Assembly: GCA_023376005.1 (NCBI GenBank)
Contig: CM042145.1
Location: 56,610,980 to 56,674,979 of the forward strand
Reading direction: 5' to 3'
Length of the DNA stretch: 64,000 nucleotides
Origin: Doryteuthis pealeii
Taxonomy: Eukaryota; Mollusca; Cephalopoda; Myopsida; Loliginidae
Shown here: in pieces, positions 52,067 to 62,639 of the stretch
How the letters are laid out: each line of letters starts with the position of its first letter
Position numbering within the stretch: position 1 is the stretch's first letter
The notes under the pieces: generated by a model
Told to the model about the DNA's origin: nothing
Seen by the model: the letters and a program-made list of their open reading frames with translations, nothing else
The model's database searches: none
Position numbers and translations under genes: made by a program

Positions 52067-53190
52067 CTCTCTCTCTCTGTCTTTAATCTTTTTAATTCCA
52101 CATCTCTCTTCCTCTCTCTCTCTTCTATTCCTCATCTTTCTCTCTTCTTCCTTAAATCCTTTTCTCTCATTTCTTGCCAGTTATCCACTTCTTTTTTTAC
52201 TTTCTTTGTACCATTTCTTATTTAATTAACTGCTCTCCCCCCTTCTCTCTCTCTCTCTCCACATCTCTTTTGCTCTTCATCTCTTTCATTCTATTACTTC
52301 ATCTCCCTTTCTTTCTCTCTGATTTTTCTGCTTCATATGTCTCTCTCTCTCTTTTTCTCTTTTCATTTCAGGAGTATCATTTCTACTCCTCATCTTTCTC
52401 TCTTCTTCATTTTATTCTTTTTATCTCTCTTTCCCTGCCAGTTACTCCTTTTCCACTCTCTTTGTACCATTTCTTATTTACTTCACTGTCCCCCTCCTCT
52501 CTCACCTTATTATTCTGGTTTTTCTTTTCTTTCAGCATTTCTTCCTTTCTTCATCCGCCCCCCTCCCCACACACACACACCATTTTAGTTTATATTTTCT
52601 CTTCTTTCCTTATTTTCCTTTGGCCCCTTCGGCATTTAGTTATTTTTCTAACAATTTAATGTTCTTTTTCCTTTTCTTCTTCTACTGAAACAACAACTAC
52701 TACTACTACTACAAAGGTTTCTTCTTCTTCTTCTATCTTCTTCTGTTGTCACTCTTTCATTCTCCCTCTTCATCTCATACCTTCTCTATTTCCTTCTTTT
52801 TCTCTCTCAATGTCTTTTCCCGTCTTTTCCTTCATTCTTCAAATTTCTTTCTTTCTCTTTATTTTCTTCTTAAACTTGCATTCTTTCTTTCTTTCTTTCT
52901 TTCTTTCTGTTGTGCAACCCTTCAACTACCAACTTTGCACTCTCCTTCAAGCTCTTCATCCCATCCCACACCAACCATCCGATTCCTATCTCTGTTGTTG
53001 TTCTTCTTCTTCTTCACTTCACCTCCCACTCCTCTGGTTTCCTGTAAGTCATCCCCACCAGCATGCCCCCCCCAAACCTCCCTCTTCCTTCTTCCCACCA
53101 ATACCACCCCCATCCCCTTTGTCAGTGCAGTTACTTCTTCATTTCCTTTCATCAAACAGTCTCTACTTGGGTGAAAAGATTTAAACAGAC
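52035..53190 (+). repeat. polypyrimidine-rich tract, about 1.15 kb
   Basis: Dominated by C and T on the plus strand, with (CTT)n, (CTA)n and TCTCTCTC runs. CCAGTTAYYCMYTTC and TCTTTGTACCATTTCTTATT recur about 265 bp apart (near 52180 and 52440). Long open frames here (for example 52174-52659) are composition artefacts. Confidence 0.85.
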
Positions 53191-53290
53191 CCAACTTTAT
53201 TGATATATTGATTAATGGATGTTAATGAACATTGCGTTTCAGCCATTTGCTCAGTGAATGGCTGACCCAATATCTCTGACTCTACTATAC

Positions 53291-53390
53291 AGGATGCCGG
53301 CCGCTCAAAGCAGAAAAGACCAGAAGCAGCAGCAGCAGCAGCAGCAGAAGCCACAAGATCATCATCATCATCAGCAACAACAACCAGAGT
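53291..53390 (+). other. possible small coding exon, Q/H-rich
   Basis: A pyrimidine-rich stretch ending in CTCTACTATACAG (acceptor AG 53291-53292) is followed by ATG at 53294 in a GC-rich context, a frame with MPAAQSRKDQK, seven Gln, KPQD, four His and more Gln, and then GAGTGAGA (donor GT 53389-53390). Without splicing the frame ends after 32 codons. Trinucleotide repeats can produce such frames by chance. Confidence 0.3.
53327..53384. repeat. (CAG)n(ATC)n(CAA)n trinucleotide tract
   Basis: Seven CAG units, then CAT and CAA units. A related (GAT)n(CAG)n tract lies at 53655-53698. Confidence 0.9.
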
Positions 53391-53404
53391 GAGAAGAGAA
53401 ATAA

Positions 53405-53436
<32 letters not shown>

Positions 53437-53523
53437 CAAAGAAGAGGAAAAGATATTACTTAGTGTATGGGTCATTACTAAATTTTTTGTCTTAAAATTA
53501 GATCTTTCAAATCCGACCTATAC

Positions 53524-53640
53524 ACAAGGGTTGGTCGGCAGGTCAACTCTTGTTGGCTTATTTTATGTCAAAGACATTTTTGCTTTAGTTCGTTCTTGAT
53601 GGAAATTTTTTTTTAAATACATTCTTTAAAACTGATTTTT
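53524..53640 (-). repeat. THR retroposon, 3' tail
   Basis: GGCAGGTCAACTCTTGTTGG, TTATTTTATGTCAAAGAC and 60 bp of body. Confidence 0.7.
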
Positions 53641-53835
53641 TTTAAAGTCACAAGATGATGATGATGATGATGATGATTATCAGCAGCAGCAGCAGCCACA
53701 TTATAAAGTAAAGAATTTTTTTTAAAAAGCCAAAAGGAAGAGGAAAAGGTATAACTTGTGTATAGGTCATCATTAAATCTTTTGTCTTAAAATTAGAACT
53801 TTTACATTCAACCTATACATAAGTATATATGTATT

Positions 53836-54080
53836 TACCAACCCCTCTGCATGAACAGGATGTGTCACAAGGTCAATTTATCAAGCAAAGTTTAACCAGT
53901 TTGAATTCAGAGTTTTCCTTATCCTAGACCGATTGTCATAAAGTTCAAGAGTCCAGTCTACCCTCTAACAGTTGGATTCATACCTTTCCCAAGGGTATTA
54001 TTGCTATGTGAAATGTAAACAACCTCATCCAGGATTTGAACTTGTGTCATCGTGTCCATTTCCCATGAGACCTCATACAT
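53836..54080 (-). repeat. S2 SINE, near full length
   Basis: CTCTGCATGAACAGGATGTG, TTGAATTCAGAGTTTTCCTT, AGGATTTGAACTTGTGTCAT. A fragment of a second S2 3' end follows at 54104-54152. Confidence 0.8.
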
Positions 54081-54154
54081 CGGTACCATGTACATGGTAG
54101 ATATTTACCCAACCCATTCATCATAAGTTGGATGTGATACAAGGTCGCAAGTAT

Positions 54155-55060
54155 GAGGCATGCAGCAAGGATCAAACTCACTATTCAGTTGTAATGGATC
54201 TTCACAAGTCTATATGGTATATATATATTCATTTTCAAAGAACCAGAGTCTCACCACCAGATGCAATTTAGTGTAGAAAGAAGAGAAGAAAAGAGGAAAA
54301 AGATTTGTAGAAGTCATAGTGAAAGAATGTATGTAAAAGGAAAATTGGGAAGAGAGCCAATAAAAAAAAAACCCAAAAAAACTCTGAGTGAAAAAAGCCA
54401 AAAATGTAATCAACAAAAAAGTGACATTAAAGAATTGACCAAACAACAAATCAGTTCATTATTTTCCCTTGTCACTCAAATGACCAGACAATCACATTTC
54501 TTCAGTTTTTATTTTCATTCATTCAGGTTTCATTGACGTCTATTTTATTCATCATCATTTTATCCTTTTCTATTTTGAATCATTCAAATTATTTTTTTCT
54601 TTTTAGAGTAAGATAGAAGATTTGTAGTTAGAATAGGAATAAAAAAAGATGGACATTTTTTCTTTTATTATTTTTCTATTTTTATTATTTTTTATTTTAT
54701 CATTTGCTCCTTCAATTCACTTATTCATATTTCATTTTTCCTTTCATTTATTTTCTCTTTTAATTCCTTTAAACTTTTTATTTATTCATTGATATTTGTT
54801 CTATTTATTTTTTATTTGCTTACTTTCACTTTATTTATATTTACTTAAGTTTCACTTTCTAATTCTTTATTTCCATTTCCTTTATACAATTTTAAAAAAA
54901 AAAATCTTTATTTGTACTTTATCTACTTTTACACATTTTTTTAATTCCATCTTCTCTTCCTTTTACTTTCATTTTTTTATGTTGATTTCACTTTTTCTAT
55001 AAATTTCTTTTGTCTCTTGTTATTTCATCCTTTTTCTCTCTTTTATGATCTTTTTTCTAT
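54155..55060. other. A-rich then T-rich spacer, nothing recognised
   Basis: Simple AT-rich composition. An H2-like GATCAAACTCACTATTCAGT segment lies near 54168. Open frames reflect composition. Confidence 0.4.
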
Positions 55061-55061
55061 T

Positions 55062-55182
55062 TCACCCATAGATGGGACCCAAACAGGTATTACCACTCCA
55101 GGTCAAGGTGGACCTGGGAGTAATGGCAATAAAGAGTTTCACCATTAGATGCAGTTTAACATCATACCTAGGATACTTTTAC
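55062..55182 (-). repeat. THR retroposon, core fragment
   Basis: CCATAGATGGGACCCAAACA, GGTGGACCTGGGAGTAATGG, CAGTTTAACATCATACC. Confidence 0.8.
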
Positions 55183-55239
55183 TGTATTAAATGTTTTGTT
55201 GTTCATAAGAATGATAGGAAAAAATCTGATTGAAAAATT

Positions 55240-55342
55240 ATTTGAATTAATATCAATACTTGTATTCCTTATTTGAATTACCGTTATCATCTTGCAACAC
55301 CCTCAAGTTAATAATGAGATCATCCAAAATGAAGTGCAAAAG
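55240..55342 (+). mobile_element. H1 Helentron-like element, 5' end
   Basis: TTATCATCTTGCAACACCCT, GAGATCATCCAAAATGAAGT; cut by an S1 insertion. Confidence 0.75.
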
Positions 55343-55588
55343 TTGGTTTGGCTCAGTTGGTAGAGTGTCCGACTAGGAACCATAAGGTTCCAGGTTTGAT
55401 ACTGGCCCTTACCAATGTCAGTGTATAAGTAGCACAGGAATCTGTGTGGTAAAGTAAGGAGCTGATGGTAGTTGTGGCACTCAAACTCAGGCACTGAAAC
55501 AATCTCCTTGGTCAAGTGCTAGTGAAAAGGGGGTAGACTCCCTCACTGTTTAGCTGACACCAACTTTAGGCCACCCCAATGATTTTAC
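55343..55588 (+). repeat. S1 tRNA-derived SINE, copy 5
   Basis: GGTTTGGCTCAGTTGGTAGA head; body through TAGGCCACCCCAATGATTTT. Confidence 0.9.
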
Positions 55589-55597
55589 ATACAGTGG

Positions 55598-55720
55598 ATT
55601 TAAATCTAGTGCTTTTCCTTCTCCTAGATTGGTTACTTAACAAGGCTAAAGACCAAGTCTACCCTACTATTTACCATTGCTAAAGATAAGGACAATAGTC
55701 TGAATAATCCAAATATTTCC
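55598..55720. repeat. S2 fragment and S3 tail
   Basis: 55598-55676 is S2 body in reverse (CCTTCTCCTAGATTGGTTAC); 55680-55716 is the S3 3' tail (AAAGATAAGGACAATAGTCT). Confidence 0.6.
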
Positions 55721-55784
55721 TCACTTTATCTTTTGATGTTTGGAAATTTAAATTTAATAAGATCAGTTATGTTTTGCAGTCTCT

Positions 55785-55865
55785 TCTTACTATAATGGTG
55801 ATTTAGTGTCTGTCTATAACCAAAACTATGTCACTGCTTACATTCCAATACCCTCAGCAATTGCG
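55785..55865 (-). repeat. KR repeat fragment
   Basis: TGTCTATAACCAAAACTATG, TCACTGCTTACATTCC. Confidence 0.65.
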
Positions 55866-55889
55866 TAAAATTATCAAGCAATATCAATA

Positions 55890-56540
55890 ACAACCACAAA
55901 AAAGAAAAATTAATGTTTTCTTGTGTGAAATTTCTGAGTTTAAGAGTAACGGTAAGCCTCTAAAACCAATAGAACAATTCACATACCTAGGTAGTAATAT
56001 CTCATCCACAGAAAGCGATGTTGATGCACGCATAGGGGAGGCATGGTCCGCTATAAACAAACTGTCAGTTATATGGAAGTCAGACCTCCCTGACAAGTTA
56101 AAGTGACAATTCTTCCAGGCCGTGGTGGTGTTGGCACTGTTTTATGGCTGCACCACTTGAACCTTGACGAGGTGCCTGGAAAATAGATTGGATGGGAGCT
56201 GCACAAGAATGCTGTGTGTGATCTTGAACAAATCGTGGAAGCAACATTCCACAAGAAAACAGCTATACAGCCACATGCCCTCTGTTACATAAACCATTCG
56301 AGTAAGGCGATCAAGATATGCCGGACACTGCTGGAGAAGTAAGGATGAGCTAATAAGCGACGTGCTTCTGTGGAAACCGGCACATGGACATACTAGTGCG
56401 GGACATCCAGCAAAGACCTACATAGACCAGCTATGTATGGAGGACCTCCTGGGGTCAATGAGTGATAGGGAGGGTTAGCAAGAGATTGTCATGGATATCT
56501 GCACTACTGGCACAACATGATGATGATGATAACACATCTC
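55890..56540 (+). pseudogene. RTE-like LINE, C-terminal part of the RT protein and 3' end
   Basis: Reads FTYLGSNISSTESDVDARI, then AWSAINKLSVIWKSDLPD, a stop, FFQAVVVLALFYGCTT, a second stop, LNKSWKQHSTRKQLYSH, RYAGHCWRSKDELISDVLLW and a closing SMSDREG-like run. These are the thumb-to-C-terminus segments of an RTE-type non-LTR retrotransposon; the YADD core lies upstream and is absent. The 3' end is an ATGATGATGAT run, a simple-repeat tail usual for RTE. At least three in-frame stops make it non-functional. Confidence 0.85.
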
Positions 56541-56696
56541 AGACTATTGATATCATTTTGCTTGCTATATTGATGAGGTTTCAGATACTCTACACACCAA
56601 TTGGTTGATTAACTTGTGCAATTCCTCAGTCAATGTGACATAAGATTCATATAAAAGACATTCTTCTGATGTCTTTTATCTAAACTAGTAAAAAGT

Positions 56697-56951
56697 AAAA
56701 GTAAAGTCGACGGGGCGGCCTAAAGTCGGTATCAGCCAGGCAGCGAGGGAGTCTATCCCCTTTTAAATAACGCTAGACCAAGGAGATTGTTTTAGCATCT
56801 GAGGTGAAGCGCCACACCTACCATCAGCTCCTTACTTTACCGCACAGATCCCTGTGCTACTCATATGCTAGGTTGGCGAGGACCGGTATCGAACTAGGAA
56901 TCTTGTGGTCTTTAGCCGAACGCTCTACTGACTGAGCTAACCCGAACACCC
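56697..56951 (-). repeat. S1 tRNA-derived SINE, copy 6, well preserved
   Basis: Least decayed copy: minus-strand head GGGTTAGCTCAGTCAGTAGA, B-box AGTTCGATACCGG, body to TTAGGCCGCCCCGTCGACTT and a TTACTTTTAC end. Confidence 0.9.
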
Positions 56952-57129
56952 TTCGGGAGATGTAAAAATAGATTTTTGAAACATATTGACTGAGGGGTGG
57001 GAGTAAAAAATTAAATGTCAGCATGTTTGTACCCTAAGTAAGTAAAATCAAATTCATTAAAGGATTAAAAAATAAAACAATTTGAAATGTAAACTTTAAA
57101 TATGTATTAAAATAAAACAAACTATATAT

Positions 57130-57300
57130 AAAAATATAATACCAATCATGTATTTATTAAAACTTGTTTAAAAAACAATGAGGATTTAGAGTGTATTTAT
57201 TCTATGTTATAACGATTTTGGGTAATGTGACCTAAGCAGTGACGTAATTTTTGTTACAGACAAAAACCGGAAGCGAATCTCCATTATTAATAGATCAGTA
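57130..57300 (+). repeat. KR repeat, partial
   Basis: ATACCAATCATGTATTTATT and the closing block AAGCAGTGACGTAATTTTTG, AATCTCCATTATTAATA. Confidence 0.65.
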
Positions 57301-57514
57301 ACCTTTAGGAAATTTCAAAACAAAACCCTTTTATTCAATTCTTATTCTGCTCTCCATTCATTGGAATGGCTTGTTTCAGGTAATTCACCTCCTTGGATGT
57401 TTACAACAATTCAATAAAGGGACTGGATTTAAATTCCCTGAAGATTACCTACCAAAAGGTTGAATATAACAATAGAATTTCTCATTACTTCATATAAAAA
57501 CCAGGTTGCATTAT
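57301..57514. other. loop between inverted KR copies
   Basis: Unique AT-rich DNA. Confidence 0.4.
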
Positions 57515-57895
57515 ATATCTTAATATAATGGAGATTTGGTATCTGTCTGTAACTGAAACTATGTCACTGCTTACATCACAGTAACTGAGGAATTTAACAA
57601 GTTTGTCAATGAGTATTTAATCTATAGTCAAAATCATTAATACATAGAATAGAATAAATCTTATTTATTAACAATGTCTCCATGAAAATCTGAGTTAGAT
57701 TTGCCTCAAAACAGCCCATGTTATTAGTGCATTTAACATCCTGCAAAGTGTCTTATATATCACTAAGAAATAAAGGTTTACCTAATATATAGTGTGGTTA
57801 ATTTGCATACTGGTTTTAACAAAACCAGGTTTAATAAATAGTTACTTGCTGTTATTGATCTCTAATATTATTGCTTTATTCTCCAACATATCAAA
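57515..57895 (-). repeat. KR repeat, near-complete copy
   Basis: AATGGAGATTTGGTATCTGT, AACAGCCCATGTTATTAGTG, CTTATATATCACTAAGAAAT, TGCATACTGGTTTTAACAAA, ATCTCTAATATTATTGC. Inverted with respect to 57130-57300. Confidence 0.8.
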
Positions 57896-57899
57896 ATCA

Positions 57900-58440
57900 T
57901 TCCTATGAATGAGTTTATAAAGAAACCGATTGAAATATAATGAAAAATAAGTGTTATCATTTTATATGTGTCCTTATTTAATTTTGTTAGTCTTTTGAAT
58001 TAAATATATTTCATTACATTAAAACTAAAATACTTACGCCCGGCATTCTTGCTAGTATATTTAATTCCCAAAAACATCAAGACAAAGGATAAAAATGAAA
58101 AAAATTCAAGAAACTCACAGAAACACTGAAATGAATAGAGTATAGCAAAACTTTAGAATCCCTGAAATAACACGAGTCTCTTCTTACACAGACGAAACCA
58201 TTAAACAGTCTCCATTCACCAACCACAAAACAAACACCCACACTAATCACTCAATGCTTCACTTACTCTAAATCCTTTGATCATCCTATTCCCTCCCCCA
58301 TCCAAACTTGTGATCTACCATACATCTGTGGGAACCCCCCCCCCCACGTTTTACCTCCTACCTCCATCTCCTTCCTCTACCTCATCCTTTTACCTTTTCA
58401 TCATATAGATATATCATTCTGTTTTAAAATGATAAAGATT
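57900..58440. other. spacer, nothing recognised
   Basis: AT-rich; a poly-C run at about 58336-58347. Confidence 0.4.
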
Positions 58441-58450
58441 CATTTTGATT

Positions 58451-58490
58451 TTTCACCTCTGTTGGTTTTAAAAAACCAACAGAGGTGAAA
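58451..58490. repeat. perfect 19-nt inverted repeat
   Basis: TTTCACCTCTGTTGGTTTT and its exact complement around a 2-nt loop. Confidence 0.9.
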
Positions 58491-58699
58491 CATCATTTTT
58501 TTTGTTTTGTAATTTAATTTTTTCTTAAATTTTCCTCACATTTTCCTAATCTGTTATTTTCTTCATATATTTATCCATACAATATGACACAAATATGTAG
58601 GTGTTTGTTACCATAGGTTTCAAGACAGAAAATCAAATTGTCATGGGGACATGATGTCTATCTGCCTATTTTCAAGATGAATGTTTCGAGTGTAAACAT

Positions 58700-59018
58700 A
58701 AAATTAAAAATAAAACAGAATGGTCCATTATTTAGCTGAGGTGACAACACTCATAAGAAATAAGAATTTGGCGGATAAACGACACCAGATTATCAGGATT
58801 TACATTTTTGCATTTTATATTGGACATTTGGATGGTGTCATTTATACCCAGAGGGTGTTACAAGATGATAATGGTTGTACAATTAAAGAACATGAGTATT
58901 AGTATATAGATTTGTATTTCATCTTGGAGGATTTGACCAGTCTCATTTTTAACTAGAGTGTGTTGCAAGATGATAACAGTTGTACAATTAAGGAACACGA
59001 GTATTAATATGTAGAGGA
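58700..59018 (-). mobile_element. H1 Helentron-like element, 5' half with duplicated terminus
   Basis: AGAATGGTCCATTATTTAGC to ACATGAGTATTAGTATATAG, then the terminal 100 bp again (CATCTTGGAGGATTTGACCA to GAGTATTAATATGTAG). Confidence 0.8.
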
Positions 59019-59019
59019 T

Positions 59020-59290
59020 TCATGAAAAATTAACTAGTAGTTTTGAAAATTTCATTTGATAGAAAAATGATAATAACTGCTTTGATTTTCTGTAATGACG
59101 TTTAAAATTTAAGAATAGAATTTAAAAAGATGAAAATAGATTTTAAAATTTTAACAATATAAAATCTTGAGTAGTTGTTAATAAGTGTCGATATATATAG
59201 ACTGCTGCTGTCTTTCACCATTTTTAACTGCGTCAATACGATATATGATTATTGTAATGAGATGTATGTATGTTACCTTTTTTTAAAAAA
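59020..59290. other. AT-rich spacer, nothing recognised
   Basis: No family match. Confidence 0.4.
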
Positions 59291-59540
59291 AGTAGTTGGT
59301 GGAGTGGCCTATTGTCGGTATCAGCCAGATAGGGAGGGAGTCTATTCCCTTTTCACTACCGCTAGACCAGGGAGATTGTTTTGCTGAGGTGGAGTGCCAC
59401 ACCTACAACCAGCTCCTCACTTTACTGCACAGAGCAGATTACTCAATCTGTGCTACTCATGCGTTGAGCTGGCAGGACTCCATATTGAATGAAGAATCTT
59501 GCAGTTCCTTGGTGGGGACTCTACCAACAGTGCTAAATTG
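59291..59540 (-). repeat. S1 tRNA-derived SINE, copy 7
   Basis: TGGAGTGGCCTATTGTCGGT, CAGGGAGATTGTTTTGCTGA, worn head near 59500-59540. Confidence 0.85.
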
Positions 59541-59544
59541 GTTC

Positions 59545-59960
59545 CTTTTGTTTTTTAAGTATGGTTAAATAAAAATGGAATTAAAATAAAATGAAGAATT
59601 TGTTAAGTACAATTCAAATATTGCAGTTATATTTCAGTGAAGGCATTGCAGAGAGCACTTGGGTGGGATAGGTGTCATTGGAGAGCTGGTGTGCTAAGAC
59701 ATTTGTAACCTGGTTGACCCTGTTGACTTCAGGCCATGGGAGAAGGAAGTTTCACTTAGTATATCCATCCATCCATCCATCTTTAGAATGATGCATGCTG
59801 CACTCTAAGGATGTTGATAGTTACAATGCTTTTAATATATAAAGCTTTTTCTGTTCCAAAAATGAGAAAGACCCCTCCCCCCCCCAAAAAAAAAGGTCAC
59901 ATGACAAGAGCCACTGAAGGAAAATTCTCCTTTTGGCAAAGTCAGGAGTAAATGTTATTT
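59545..59960. other. spacer, nothing recognised
   Basis: Contains a CCATCCATCCATCCAT run near 59765 and a C/A run near 59876. Confidence 0.4.
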
Positions 59961-59961
59961 A

Positions 59962-60680
59962 TATAGCTTGGATAGATTGATTTTAATGGCATGTCAACTT
60001 GTCTAGGGTTATTTATGCCAGAAGATTAGGGAATCACTTTCATTGTACATTCATATTTACATTTTTTGTGCTGTCATTTCTTAAGAAATTTTACACATAG
60101 TTACATGATAGCAAATATTCCTATCTAGTAGAACCCCCCCCCCCCCGTTGACTAGGGCTGTTGATTAATACATGCGAAGTTAGTTCTTTTGATTTATTAA
60201 TATATCTGAAGTTTATGAAAAATCTAAAATAAAAATTATTCCCACCAATTAATTAATATGCATAAAGTTGATGAAAATTATTCCCACCAGTTTATCCATG
60301 AAATCCATGCAGTGTTTTAGTCTGAAAGGAGACTAAAAAGCATTTGACTCCTCATTCTCAATAAGAAAAAAGCTAAATAAGAATATAATGTGGCTATAAA
60401 ACAATTGGTATATTAAAAATTAATAAAAAAAGGACACAACTCATGAAGTTGATGAAAATTATTTCTACCAGTTTATTTATACACATGAAATACAAAACAA
60501 AAAAAAAGATTTGGCATTAAATAGCCCACAAGGGTTGATATGACATTAAACAAAATAAACAACCAACCTATCTAATAGAAATTTACAAACATATCTATTT
60601 GACGCATAGATAGAACCTTAAAAGGTACTACCACTCCGAGTCAGAATGGACCTTGAAGTAATGGCAAATAAGCAGTACCC
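59962..60680. repeat. THR fragments, a tail unit and tandem GAAAATTATT units
   Basis: 59962-60130: THR subfamily tail in reverse (AATGGCATGTCAACTTGTCT). 60225-60300 and 60445-60480: GATGAAAATTATTYCYACCA units. 60511-60570: plus-strand tail hairpin (GGCATTAAATAGCCCACAAG). 60585-60680: THR core fragment in reverse (GGTACTACCACTCCGAGTCA). A poly-C run lies at about 60127-60145. Confidence 0.6.
60301..60445 (+). repeat. 140-bp direct duplication, left copy
   Basis: AAGCATTTGACTCCTCATTC, AAGAATATAATGTGGCTATA, TTGGTATATTAAAAATTAAT; repeated at 60736-60880 with few differences. Confidence 0.8.
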
Positions 60681-60735
60681 ACACACCCCATATAAAGGAA
60701 AATTAGTGGAGACCAGTAAAGACCAAAGTTCAATA

Positions 60736-60880
60736 AAATCCATATCCTGTTTTTGTCTGAAAGAAGGATAAAAAGCATTTGACTCCTCATTCTCAATAAG
60801 ACAAAAGTTAAATAAGAATATAATGTGGCTATAAAACAATTGGTATATTAGAAATTAATTAAAAAAGGACACAAAATAAA
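60736..60880 (+). repeat. 140-bp direct duplication, right copy
   Basis: See the left copy. About 435 bp separate the two starts, occupied by THR-type sequence. Confidence 0.8.
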
Positions 60881-61074
60881 ACAAATCAATAAAGGATGAA
60901 ACATAATAAAAAGCAAATAAAATACAAAAGAAAAAATACAAACAAGAAAAATAATAAAAATAAACAATTGAAAAAACAAGAAAAGATAAAGAATAAAAGA
61001 GGATAAATCAAAGGGAAAAAGAATTCTTTTTTAAATCAATCTAATCTTTATAATAAATGGGATCTAGAAATTGA

Positions 61075-61550
61075 TACTTGTAATCATTAAATGTGTACAA
61101 CTGTTATCATCTTGCAACACCCTCTGGTTAAACATGAGATCATCCAAATAGTCCAAAATGTAAATCCTGATTATCTGGTGTCGCTTATCCGCCTAATTCT
61201 TATAAGTTTTGTCACCTCAGCTAAATAATGGAGCAAACCATTTTTGTTATAATGAAATAAAGAGGAGAAAAGGGACATGCTAGACAGAAAAAATAGCATA
61301 AGAAAAAAAAAAAAAATATAGTAGAAGAAAAATAAAGAAAGAGTTGAGCAAACGGAAGAGATAATGCTAATCTATTTCAGTTGAATATAATGAAGAGAAG
61401 GAAAGAAAAAAAAGAAAGAGTGAAACAATTAAATCAAGATTATTATACTTTTTACATATTCAACTATTTGGAAAAGCTCTTAAAATAAACATATCAAAAA
61501 CAGAATAATGAGATTATCATACAGTAGTATATCCACAGGTCCTGCTAGTC
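61075..61550 (+). mobile_element. H1 Helentron-like element, near complete
   Basis: TTATCATCTTGCAACACCCT, CACCTCAGCTAAATAATGGA, AGAAAGAGTTGAGCAAACGG, and the 3' end TATATCCACAGGTCCTGCTAGT region. The next element starts immediately. Confidence 0.85.
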
Positions 61551-61615
61551 TATATAAATATAGGTAAGAGATTTATTTTTTTAAATCCTGGGCAATGCCA
61601 GGTAGATCTGCTAGT
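61551..61615 (+). mobile_element. H2 Helentron-like element, minimal copy in tandem with H1
   Basis: CTATATAAATATAGGTAAGA at the 5' end, hairpin CCTGGGCAATGCCAGG, then TAGATCTGCTAGT. Head-to-tail with H1 in the same orientation, with no spacer. Confidence 0.7.
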
Positions 61616-62130
61616 CACAAATAATTTGCACACAGTTGTATGGTTTTAAGTGTTCATATCGATTACTAATAAATAAATGTAAGTCATTTCTAAATCTTTG
61701 GTTACCATCATAAATATATTTTATTACATGAAATGAGAAAGTAATAGATATTTTCTATTACCAAATAATTCTAAGTGAATGGCCTATTGTTGAGTGCCAT
61801 TAAAACAGGCAATAACTGAAGCAGACAGAATCACTTCCAATTTTCCTCTTGTTGTCATGTGTGATGTTTAAATACTTTTTCCTTGGGAATAATTTTGATG
61901 TGTCAGACTGTTGTCCTCATCTTTATTGTGATATGTATAGACACAACATTTGGCTGCTGTATCCTCCAGCCTTCTCTGTGTATCCAAGCATAGTAATAAA
62001 CCAACCTGGGAAATCATTTTTAATAATTTAACTGTTGATCAAGAACTTTTAAAGATCTAAATTCAAATAATGACGTCATTGTTTTCGCATGCCCATCATT
62101 CTGACATCTGTCATAAGAAGAATCACAATC
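61616..62130. other. spacer, nothing recognised
   Basis: A short THR-subfamily unit (ACACAGTTGTATGGTTTTAA) near 61630. Otherwise no features. Confidence 0.4.

Positions 62131-62131
<1 letters not shown>

Positions 62132-62171
<40 letters not shown>
62132..62171. repeat. (TA)n microsatellite
   Basis: TA run. Confidence 0.95.
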
Positions 62172-62175
<4 letters not shown>

Positions 62176-62317
62176 ATGATGATTTACACAGGGAACACCT
62201 GAGGAAAATTTTTTCAGTGTGATTTGACATGCTAAAAACGAGTAAATCTTGAAAAACTAATCATAGTTTAGATTTAGCACAAGGCTGCAAGAAAGGAGAC
62301 TGCTATGTTGGGTGGGG

Positions 62318-62605
62318 CTGTAAAATATATCTGTGGAGGGATAAGACATCGCACCCAATGATGTCACCTGTGGGTGGTGATTTGTAATGCCTGAGGATAG
62401 GTACTAAATGGTTCCATAACATATAACACTCCATTTTGTCTCTTACTTGGGCTAGACAGGCAATCAGAGAAGCCCCATCTGATCGATTGGCTGGTCATGT
62501 CAAATCCTAGCAAAATATGATTGTTTTGACCATATTATTCAAATTGCTCTTATGGTAAATACACCTACCCCCTTTTTTATCATATAGGTGCTAGAAGTTG
62601 GTGTT
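62318..62605 (+). repeat. THR retroposon, diverged 5' half
   Basis: GAGAAGCCCCATCTGATCGA, GGCTGGTCATGTCAAATCCT, TTTTTTATCATATAGGTGCT. Confidence 0.75.
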
Positions 62606-62639
62606 TGACACTCAGACACCAGTATTTATCAAGACACAT

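Noticed and set aside
52174..53184. Long Ser/Phe/Leu-rich frames that look like membrane proteins
   Set aside because: Direct consequence of a pyrimidine-rich tract (TTC, TCT, CTT codons).
53225..53275. Minus-strand CTGAGCA, GAAAC hairpin as a ribozyme
   Set aside because: G8 is C in the core; the AGCCATT/AATGGCT hairpin competes with the hammerhead fold.
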